Below the pieces are notes generated by a model. That model searched no databases and was not told the origin of the DNA. It worked only from the letters and a program-made list of their open reading frames with translations. Both the position numbers and the translations under genes were made by a program. Below, one piece after another: positions 56,683 through 64,000 of a stretch of 64,000 nt of DNA (within the stretch, counting starts at the first letter, position 1; each line of letters starts with the position of its first letter). Source of the stretch: Tranzscheliella williamsii (Eukaryota; Basidiomycota; Ustilaginomycetes; Ustilaginales; Ustilaginaceae); contig JALBYF010000070.1 of NCBI GenBank assembly GCA_023212725.1, positions 1 through 64,000 on the forward strand. The letters are read 5' to 3'.

Positions 56683-59229
56683 CTAGTTGCCATCAGCTTG
56701 CATAGTTGCAGGCTGATCGATGAATCCGCCCGTAGATAGCGACTTTGGCCGGTCCGACGCCGATGCTCCGCAGCCGTCGATCTCCTTGTCGGTCAGGATG
56801 ATCTCGACGTGTCGTTGGCGCTGTGCCATGCCGGGGAAGAGGTCGTCGAAGCTGATGCGACATCGCGATGGATGCTCCTTGCCGTCGATCATCACCTTTT
56901 CCACAAACGCCTTGGTGCCCGTCGGTATCTGAAGGCCTAGCGACTTGGCGTCGAAACCCGTCACGGTCACCGTGACATTGCCGAGCACGGGATTGGCGAT
57001 CGTGTAGCCGGGCATAAAGGGCGACAAAATCATCAGCTCCTTTGTCCCAGGGACCGGGTAGAAGCCTAGCAGATAAAACGAAACCAACGATGCCATGGCG
57101 CCGTTATCGTCGTTGCCCGGCAGCTTTCCCGGCCCAAGACCGAAGTGGCGATAGACGACGTCGCGAACCCTGCGGATGCTCTTGTACGGCTTGCCAATGT
57201 GATGGTACATGCTCGGCGTGTCGAAGCTGGGCTCGTTGCCCGGGCCGTAGTAGCCCTGCGCGAAAAAGTGATCGAGCCGCTTCTCGAACGTGGCCGGCCC
57301 GCCCAGCAATTTCACCAGCCCGGCACCGTCCTGCGGCGAATAGAAACTATACTCCCACGACGACGACTCATAGGTGCCAAAGTTATTTTCCGCCTGTAGG
57401 CTGCATGCGTGCGAGCTGTTGTTGTCCTGCGGCGAGCAGAAGGTCGGATCGGTACGTGCGAATGTGCCGTTGGCGTATCTCTTCTGGACGAAACCCTTGT
57501 AGCCGTCGCTGGTGACGTCGGGGTCAAAGTTGAGCCGGTAGTTGAGCGCCGACGTTACGTAGCGCGTAATGTCGGCATTCGGCTTGTTGAGCGCCTGGGC
57601 GGTCATGGCGGCGGTAAAGTCACCGAACGAGTACTCGAGCGAGCGGCTGGCTTCCCTGGTCTGCTCGCCAACCGAGGCCGTGTCCAGATAGGCAAAGGGG
57701 ACATAGCCGAATTTCTGGAACGGCGCCGCCTGGCGACCCTGATATTCCCACTGCGGCGAGGGCACGTCGATGTCGTGCTGCATCGCCTGCCACAGCTGGT
57801 CCGTATCGACGCCGAGCGACGCGGCGAAGCGTGCGTACTTGACGGCAAAGTCGGCGAGGATCGGGACGCCGTTGTTGCCGCCCTGGATAAAGCCCTTGAC
57901 CTGGTTGGCGCGGCACTCGGGCAGCCAGCCCTCCTTGCGCCAGCCGTCGATGTACGTCTCGACGATCTGGGCATATTCCTGCGGGCTGGTCAGCGACATG
58001 AACGGAAAGAGCGTCCGGAACGTGTCCCACGAGCAGTACATGCCGTCAAAGTAGGGCGACTTGGTCTCGAACGGCCCGTCGCCGGTGGCGTTGTTCGGCG
58101 ACAGGAAGGTGCGGTAGAAGCTGGTGTAAAAGAGCCGCTTGACAAAGTCGGTCGTCTCAGCGCTCAGCTGGATCCGCTGCAGCTTGTCCTCCCAGGCGCG
58201 CTCGCTCGCCGCCACGGTTTCGTCGAAGTTCCAGTCCGGAATCTCGGACTCCATATTTTCGCAGGCATGTTCTGCCGACCGGAACGAGACGCCGCGGCGG
58301 ATGGTGATGGTGGTGTCCTGGTCGCTGGCCGCGCCGAAGCCGACCAGCGCGCCCGCCTGGTACTGGCCGATGGACTGGCTCACCCGTACCCAGTGGTCCA
58401 GGTCGGTGCGCTTGGCGTCCATGCCCTGGCGATTGCCGCCAAAAAAGGCGTGGCTGGGGATGGCCTGCTTGCCCTGGTAGAGGAGGTCGACGCACTGGTA
58501 GGCGTTGTACTTGAACGAGCTGGGGCCGAACGAGCTAAGCCAGGAGCCATTCATGAGCAGGCGGCCCTTGTCCCAGTCGGCCTTGAGCTCACCGCCGCGG
58601 AAGGTGCCGGGGGAGTCGTTGGTCCAGTCGAGGACGAGGTGGGGGCCGGAGCGCATGCGCACCATTTCGGCGGCGGGGAAGGTATACTGCTCGAGGGTGC
58701 TGCGGCGGGAGCTGGTGAGGGCGATGCGGATGTTGTTGTCCAGCGTCGTGGTGAAGAAGCCGGGACGGCCACGGTCGGTGTGGTTCTTGCGCAGGCGGCC
58801 ACGCGGTTCGATCAGCGTCGGGCAGGCGTCCAGCTGGTTGTTGCTGCACAGTACGGGCATCACGCAGAAGTTGCCGTAGCTGCCCTCGCTCGAGCCCGTC
58901 CCCGAGTCGTGCAGCGGCGAGACGCCCCGCGTCGGCTGGTCGGACGGCCAGACGTACCCCGCCGGCGCGTACCCCTCGACGTTGATCGTCACCTTGGCCA
59001 TCCCGAACGGCACCGACGCGCCCGCAAACACATCCCCCGGATCGTTGTTCGCCTCGGTTCCCACGAACACATCCACGTACTGCGTCAGATTCGCCGCTGC
59101 CCCTGCCGCCTGCTGCGCAAACGGCCGTTGCGCCGACCCTGGATGCGCACCATCCGCCCTGCCCAGCGCCATCGCCCCCGCCCCCAGCACGAGCACCGCC
59201 ACTGCAGCGCTACTTGTCGTCGTAAACAT
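56683..59229 (-). CDS. Secreted GH92 alpha-mannosidase
   Basis: An intronless ORF of 848 aa. The signal peptide is evident (SSAAVAVLVLGAGAMALG). The GH92 hallmark motifs follow: YVDVFVGTEANNDPGDVFAG, FGMAKVTIN, FSPLHDSGTG-like VSPLHDSGTGSSEGS, MYCSWDTFRTLFPF, FIQGGNNGVPILADF and PGNDDNGAMASLVSFYLLGFYP. The last carries the Asp pair of the inverting catalytic base. GH92 enzymes are Ca2+-dependent exo-mannosidases acting on alpha-1,2- (and other) mannosyl links, here probably of cell-wall or host N-glycans and mannoproteins. Several N-x-S/T sites indicate secretion through the ER. Length matches the family (750-850 aa). Confidence 0.95.
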   Translation of the reverse strand: MFTTTSSAAVAVLVLGAGAMALGRADGAHPGSAQRPFAQQAAGAAANLTQYVDVFVGTEANNDPGDVFAGASVPFGMAKVTINVEGYAPAGYVWPSDQPTRGVSPLHDSGTGSSEGSYGNFCVMPVLCSNNQLDACPTLIEPRGRLRKNHTDRGRPGFFTTTLDNNIRIALTSSRRSTLEQYTFPAAEMVRMRSGPHLVLDWTNDSPGTFRGGELKADWDKGRLLMNGSWLSSFGPSSFKYNAYQCVDLLYQGKQAIPSHAFFGGNRQGMDAKRTDLDHWVRVSQSIGQYQAGALVGFGAASDQDTTITIRRGVSFRSAEHACENMESEIPDWNFDETVAASERAWEDKLQRIQLSAETTDFVKRLFYTSFYRTFLSPNNATGDGPFETKSPYFDGMYCSWDTFRTLFPFMSLTSPQEYAQIVETYIDGWRKEGWLPECRANQVKGFIQGGNNGVPILADFAVKYARFAASLGVDTDQLWQAMQHDIDVPSPQWEYQGRQAAPFQKFGYVPFAYLDTASVGEQTREASRSLEYSFGDFTAAMTAQALNKPNADITRYVTSALNYRLNFDPDVTSDGYKGFVQKRYANGTFARTDPTFCSPQDNNSSHACSLQAENNFGTYESSSWEYSFYSPQDGAGLVKLLGGPATFEKRLDHFFAQGYYGPGNEPSFDTPSMYHHIGKPYKSIRRVRDVVYRHFGLGPGKLPGNDDNGAMASLVSFYLLGFYPVPGTKELMILSPFMPGYTIANPVLGNVTVTVTGFDAKSLGLQIPTGTKAFVEKVMIDGKEHPSRCRISFDDLFPGMAQRQRHVEIILTDKEIDGCGASASDRPKSLSTGGFIDQPATMQADGN

Positions 59230-59626
59230 GGCCCTGATGATAGCAACCGTAGATGCGGGAGCAGAAGATGTTTGTGATGCAGGACGTGGCAGTGGCGAGA
59301 AGCGGCTGGCTTTATGCGCTTTTATCGGGCGCAGTGGGCGTCGTGGGAAGCGGGTGAGGGCGCGCGACTGGCTGGCTTCATCATCCGCGTTCCGCTGGGC
59401 CGCATGCGCTAGTGCGCGCTAGCGGCGCAAGGGCGAGGAGGGGCCGACGCGTGCACGAGGCGGTTCATAAGCGCCCCACCGCGGTGCCTCAGGGGTTCCG
59501 CGCCGGTGGGACGCGCAACCGGGTAGCACAATACAGAGCGCACGAGCCCGTGGGCGCCATCACGCAGGCGGTTCGCGTGGGTATCATATGTACAGGTGGG
59601 AGCAGACAGAGCAGCGACGCGCGGGG

Positions 59627-60476
59627 CTACTGGTCGCCAGACGCCTCGTCCAGGCAGATGCAGACGGCGGTGATCAACGCGGCATCGACGCCGGGCGCAA
59701 TGGTGACAATGTACGTCTGTTGCCCGACTGCAGCGCGCGGGAGCAAGTGTGTCAGTCCGATACGCGGCGGAAGCGGGGCTGCGACGGGACGTACAGAAGA
59801 TCTCGCCGGCGTTGGCAAAGTCGCGCTCGATGTTGGCGACGGGGGTGCCGTCGGCGGTGGCGATCTGGGCGGAGCGGCACCAGAAGTCGCCGCGAACGAG
59901 GAGCGTGACGGGGGCGCCGTCGCCGACGAGGTTGTTGAAGGAGACCTGGAGCTTGGTCCTGAAGACGCCGTGCGACTTGGCGCGGAAGTACTCGTGATTC
60001 GGCTTGGCGGGGTCGACCGCGCTGAAGCTAGGCAGGAAGGCCAACCTGGACTGGCGCAGCTCGAACAGCGGCTGCGCGCGGTGGTCGAGGAACGTCTTGC
60101 GCTGGCGCAGCGAGAACGCGCTTGCGTCGACGTCAAAGACCACCGCGCCGCTCACCGCGTCCTTGACCGCAAAGTCGTCGCCGCTCAACGCGCCCTTGCG
60201 CTCGCGCACCTTGAGCGCGATCGGCGTCGTGTGCTTTGTGTACTCGCCGAAAACCCCCATCGCATACGGCACCGGCGCCAGCACCCCCGGCCCGCCCGCC
60301 GCCACAGGCGGTGCGTCCACCCCCAGCGAGCCATGCACCTGCTGCTTCTCACCGTAGGCTTCATTACGCTTGGCGTCGAGCGAATGTCGACGATCGACAC
60401 CGCCCTTGCGGTCCGCGTCCGCGCTGGCGGCACCGTGCGAGCCTTTCGATTTGGATCTGCTCAGGAAGCCCATCAT
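59627..60476 (-). CDS. LURP-one-related (LOR/tubby-like) protein
   Basis: Exon 1 (60476-59795) and exon 2 (59727-59627) flank a 67-nt intron (GTACGT...CTGCAG); 260 aa. The splice restores GEIFFGQQTYIVTIAPGVDA across the junction, matching the last strands of the LOR fold; the C-terminal helix reads LITAVCICLDEASGD. Earlier strands: FAVKDAVSGAVVFDVDASAF, RKTFLDHRAQPLFELRQ and VTLLVRGDFWCRSAQIA. LOR proteins share the tubby C-terminal beta-barrel with a central helix and are suspected lipid- or membrane-associated factors; in plants one is defence-induced. The N-terminal ~60 residues are Ser/Arg-rich and variable. Confidence 0.85.
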
Positions 60477-62222
60477 GCAAAGAGTACGGTGGGATGGGAA
60501 TCATGCCTGCAACCGCAAGGAATATCGAAAGCTTTATAGACACCAACACCTGCGCCAAGCCACGAGCGCGCGGCTTTGGCCCTGTCGCAGCGCGGCTTCC
60601 CTGCAGCGCTCTGCTGTTGCGGCGACCAGCGATGGTGGTTATTTCATGCATCAACGTCATTCTGCGCACAATGGCTGTGGGGCAAATTCATGCCCGCGCC
60701 TTGGTCGGATCTAGCAGTGGTGAGCCCTTCCATTCCAGCATATGCGATACTAACGTGCTGCTCCCAGGATATGGCGAGGTCGTAGCGCGGCGCTGTACAA
60801 CGCGGTGCGGACGATGTAGCAAGATAAAGCCGGCTAGGGCGGGAGGCCATTCAATTCTTGCTGCCGGTCAAGGGCACAAGGCAGGGCCCGTTCTGCTTGT
60901 GTTGCTGCCAGGGATGGTCGCGGTGCTCTTTGTCGCCGCGCTGCTCGAGCATCGTAACGCCGCTGAGGTAGCGGGGCAGCGGGTTTACGCGACGGCCCAG
61001 GGCGGGCAGAAGCGGCGGACGTTCTGGAGCGCCGTGATGGCGAGCGAAAACCGGCCGGCCCAGAGGCTCACCTCGCGAAGTAGTTGGCATGTCTCGGCCA
61101 GCCTAAGAGCCTCCGAGGCCGGCAGAGAGACATTCGTGAGCCATCGATGTAGCGTGCTCAAACCCAGCACATGTAGGGCGATACCCAGCGGCGAAATGAA
61201 CCCGCGCGCGCCGCAGAGGCGTAGTACTTCGAGGAACGGCGATAGACGCACAGGCTGCTTGGAAGCCGTAGATCACGCCCAGCGTCGGCAGCAAGGCCAT
61301 AAGGCCCGCCCTGCAGGGCTCACCTTTACCGCAGAGGTGCTGGGTAGGGTGGGAACGAGCAGCCGACGATGCCCAGCGCGGACATGGCGCTTATCATCCA
61401 CAAGCACCAGGACTAAATCACGCAAAGCATGGATAGCAACTCTCCCGCTCTAGTGCCAGCCGTCCGCAGCGTTGACATCGTCACCGACAACTCAGCAAAG
61501 AGCCCGCTGCGGGCCTCACCAATCATGAACAGCACCTATACTTCGGACCATCAGCTCGAAATCCATGCAAAGCGGCGTTGATCTGACACGCAATCACAAT
61601 GTGCACAGCCACAACCCCGAACGATGACGAACGAAACAGCAGGCTGTCTAGCGGGCTCGGTGTCTGTAAGATCACGGATGCGGCGCGTGAAGCGGTTTGT
61701 AAGATCTGGCGTGAAACAAGGGCACCTTTTGGGAGTCTACGGAGCCTTTCGTCGCTCGCAAGCTCGCGTCGGACCTGCCGATCGGCATGCAGATACGTGC
61801 AGCTGAGATGTGTTTAGTGAGGCGGAATTTGGAGGCCAAGAAACACTCACCGCCAATTGCGTGTGTAGCTGTAACTAGGCTTCGATCAATCACAGTTCTT
61901 GCTTCGTATGTAGGCCTTGGCGGGTATGGCCAAGTGCTTTCTCTCTTCCTAGCGCCAGGTGCTTCCTCAGCCCGAAACGTAACCGTCACTGTTGTCACCG
62001 ATTCTTGGTGGCGTGGGAAGCGTGATTAACCAAGGGCATCGTCCTTTCCGGTTTGGGTTGCGCTCCCGGCCTTCATCCGACGCAGTCGATTGGTGGTTAC
62101 TTCGCTTTCATTACTCATCAGTCTCTTGGTCTCTGTGCGAAATTCCTTGTTCTGGTCTAGAGCGTGCCACTCCGCCCTAGCTCGCCTCCCTTCCACCATC
62201 ATTCTCCGCCTCTCGTATTGCC
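60477..62222. other. Long gene-free stretch
   Basis: About 1.75 kb between the LOR gene and PNS1. Minus-strand frames at 60985-61251 (89 aa, hydrophobic Leu-rich, EALRLAETCQLLREVSLWAG) and 61103-61300 (PTLGVIYGFQAAC) are adjacent in different frames and could be a decayed gene. I cannot identify a family. The 62000-62220 portion is presumably PNS1 promoter. No tRNA or transposon recognised. Confidence 0.4.
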
Positions 62223-63803
62223 ATGTCGCAGCCCTACTATGGCGGCAACAACAATGCCGCCGGATACCCGCCTCCGCAGATGCAACAGCCCGGCTCCTAC
62301 GCTCCAGGCCCATACCAGGGACAGCCCAACGGAGATCAAGATGCGTACTACGGCGGCCAGCAGCCTCCCCCCCAGCAGTACTACGGCGGCGACTACAAAC
62401 AGCCTCTCAAGCCGGACGGCTTTGAGGGCGAGCGTCTACAACCCAAGCCCAAGTTCCATGACCCGATCTTCCTGCTTCTTTTCCTTGCCGTCTTTGGCGG
62501 ATTCGTCGCTCTCTCTGTGATCTCCCTGCGCGCCTACTCCACCTCCGGCATTAACGAGAACATCGGCCGTGGCGGTGTTCTTGGTTCGACACTCAATGGC
62601 CACACCGCCGTCATGTTCATGCTCTGCTGTGCCATCGCCCTCGTCCTTTCTGCCGTATACATCTTTCTTGTTCGCACGTTTCCCAAATTTATCCTCGAGG
62701 CGACGCTGCTGCTCACGACACTTTCCAACGTCGCGTTTTGCGTTTACCTCTGGGTTCGAGGAAACACTGCCGCCGCTATCATTTTCACCATTTTCGCCGT
62801 TCTCAGCGTCATCGCGTACTTCTGCATGCGCAAGCGGATCCCGCTGGCAAAGCTGCTTCTCGTCACCATCATCAAGACGGCGGATGAGTACAAGAGCGTC
62901 TACGTGGTCGCTCTAGGCGGTCTCATTGCTCAGACCGCCTTCAGCGCTTGGGTCAGCTGGACCATCGTCGCCACCTACCAGCGCTTCGAACCGACCGGAC
63001 AGGCTTCCGGCGGCAATGCAGGCAACGGCGCCGTCATCGGTCTTATGGTCTTTATCGTCGTGGCATACTATTGGATCTCTGAGGTCATCAAGAACGTCGC
63101 CTTCACCACCGTTGCCGGCATCTTTGGTACTGCCTACTACAATACCACCAAGGTCTCCCACGCTGCTTGGGGCGCTTTCAAGCGGTCCATGACCTACAGT
63201 CTCGGCTCGATCTGCTTTGGCTCCTTGATTGTCGCCGTGTTGGATCTCTTGCGCGCCTTGTTCAACATTTTGCAGAGCCAAGCCTCCTCCGACGGCGACA
63301 TGGTCGGCGCCATTCTCGCCTGCGTAGCCTCGTGCTGCGTTGCATGCATCCAAGGCCTCGTCCAATACTTTAACCGATACGCCTACATCAATATTGCCCT
63401 CTACGGCAACAGCTACATCAGCGCGGCAAAGGAGACCTGGTCGCTGCTCGCGGATCGTGGCATCGATGCCGTCATCAACGACAGCCTGGTCAACATTGTC
63501 TTTAACTGCGGTGCCTTCATTGTGGGCCTCCTCACCGCCCTCTTCGCCTTCATCTACGAACAAAAGACCAATCCGCAGTATCTGCAAAACGACGCTGGCT
63601 ACTACTCCATCATCCTGCTCGTCGCCTTCGGCCTTGGCTTCAACATTGCCCTCAGTGTCGGCTCGGGAAGCATTGCGTCGGGAGTCAGCACCTACTTTGT
63701 CGCTCTGGCCGAGGATCCGTACATCCTGCAGGGCAAATCCCCGGAGCTCTTCGAGATGATTCGGCAGCAGTATCCCCGCGTCGTCAGCGGCGTACAACAT
63801 TAG
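62223..63803 (+). CDS. PNS1: Choline-transporter-like membrane protein Pns1
   Basis: An intronless ORF of 526 aa. An N-terminal Gln/Pro/Tyr/Gly-rich cytosolic tail (about 1-80) precedes FHDPIFLLLFLAVFGGFVAL and about nine further hydrophobic spans. Typical CTL/SLC44 segments include VAFTTVAGIFGTAYYNTT, AAWGAFKRSMTYSLGSICFG, YINIALYGNSYISAAKETW and YFVALAEDPYILQ near the C terminus, then a short tail (FEMIRQQYP). The family includes yeast Pns1 and animal choline-transporter-like proteins; in yeast the gene is dispensable and choline transport is not shown. Likely plasma-membrane. Confidence 0.95.
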   Translation: MSQPYYGGNNNAAGYPPPQMQQPGSYAPGPYQGQPNGDQDAYYGGQQPPPQQYYGGDYKQPLKPDGFEGERLQPKPKFHDPIFLLLFLAVFGGFVALSVISLRAYSTSGINENIGRGGVLGSTLNGHTAVMFMLCCAIALVLSAVYIFLVRTFPKFILEATLLLTTLSNVAFCVYLWVRGNTAAAIIFTIFAVLSVIAYFCMRKRIPLAKLLLVTIIKTADEYKSVYVVALGGLIAQTAFSAWVSWTIVATYQRFEPTGQASGGNAGNGAVIGLMVFIVVAYYWISEVIKNVAFTTVAGIFGTAYYNTTKVSHAAWGAFKRSMTYSLGSICFGSLIVAVLDLLRALFNILQSQASSDGDMVGAILACVASCCVACIQGLVQYFNRYAYINIALYGNSYISAAKETWSLLADRGIDAVINDSLVNIVFNCGAFIVGLLTALFAFIYEQKTNPQYLQNDAGYYSIILLVAFGLGFNIALSVGSGSIASGVSTYFVALAEDPYILQGKSPELFEMIRQQYPRVVSGVQH

Positions 63804-64000
63804 CCCCGCCAGCGCCATCGCAGTCCCGGTCGTCACGGCCGCTAAGCGATTCCGTCTCCCGTCCTGCTCTCAGTGTGCAGCTGCTTTATCGCTGCTTGAT
63901 CCTAGTCAAACCCGCCCCCTACTCCATCTGAGTCAACACCGGACCTTACCGTCCCTTTCTCTCTAATCGCAGTCATTTCTAAGAACATTAATGATGCATG
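63804..64000. other. Downstream of PNS1 to window end
   Basis: Presumed 3' UTR and spacer; no feature recognised. Confidence 0.4.

Noticed and set aside
57409..59277. A 622-codon plus-strand open frame opposite the GH92 mannosidase
   Set aside because: It is the antisense shadow of a GC3-rich gene. The protein is basic, has no motifs and runs the length of the real ORF. The GH92 motifs are on the minus strand.
60236..61453. A 405-codon plus-strand frame starting inside the LOR gene
   Set aside because: It begins antisense to the LOR N terminus and continues into non-coding DNA with no domain, no codon bias and many Cys/Arg; treated as chance.
1..64000. CRISPR arrays, rRNA, riboswitches, intact transposons
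   Set aside because: No regularly spaced repeats, no rRNA or thiamine-riboswitch-like sequence and no transposase or reverse-transcriptase motif recognised. A fungal nuclear chromosome would not carry CRISPR.

Overview
The window is one end of a fungal nuclear chromosome. It opens on a CCCTAA telomere tract (1-75) and runs about 64 kb inward through gene-dense DNA. I infer a basidiomycete, most likely of the smut lineage (Ustilaginomycotina). The reasons are the TTAGGG-type telomere, zero to three short introns (65-123 nt) per gene with GTRNGT...YAG borders, GC-rich third codon positions, and a gene set typical of these fungi (GH92 mannosidase, Zn2Cys6 regulators, PsuG-PsuK fusion, siderophore acyltransferase). 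The species cannot be named from sequence alone.

Subtelomere, 1-4.3 kb: the telomere abuts, with no helicase-type telomere-associated gene, the C-terminal half of an MFS transporter that also carries a frameshift. About 1.4 kb of relic DNA follows, with short repeats and a P-loop-like fragment. The first intact gene is a Rieske/FAD oxidoreductase (AIFM3-like) about 2.1 kb from the end. 5-20 kb: a membrane-anchored SDR, an unknown two-exon protein, a Zn2Cys6 regulator, an HNH-domain protein lacking a conserved His, an ER DnaJ (Scj1-like) ending HQEL, the bifunctional pseudouridine-degrading PsuG-PsuK, and a 3-dehydroshikimate dehydratase-like TIM barrel. 20-26 kb: a nucleolar FKBP prolyl isomerase/histone chaperone, an MBL-fold hydrolase and a hemerythrin-domain protein.

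26-32 kb: an internal MFS relic, then five consecutive genes whose products are known or predicted to be mitochondrial: YCII-domain protein, SDHAF2 (complex II flavinylation), COX20 (complex IV assembly), a TPR protein and RRG7. SDHAF2/COX20 and TPR/RRG7 are divergent pairs with shared promoters. 32-46 kb: an old yellow enzyme, an MDR quinone reductase divergent from a siderophore-type N-acyltransferase, a large long-loop Zn2Cys6 regulator, a bacterial-type Fe-S L-serine dehydratase, and a multi-membrane-span RING protein with a CAG-encoded polyglutamine run.

46-64 kb: a DNAJC8-type spliceosomal J protein, an uncharacterised fungal protein with a Gly/Ala-rich hydrophobic centre, a second old yellow enzyme, a GNAT acetyltransferase, Pmp3 with an apparent single-codon (3-nt) exon, an unknown protein, secreted GH92 mannosidase, a LURP-one-related protein, a 1.7 kb gene-free stretch, and the choline-transporter-like Pns1.

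I see no single gene cluster or mobile defence system. The most unusual signals are the transporter cut by the telomere, the Pmp3 microexon, the RRG7 start codon overlapped by the stop of a tiny uORF inside a 17-bp duplication, the HNH protein without its last His, and the conserved unknown at 48.3 kb. No tRNA, rRNA, CRISPR array or intact transposon was recognised.
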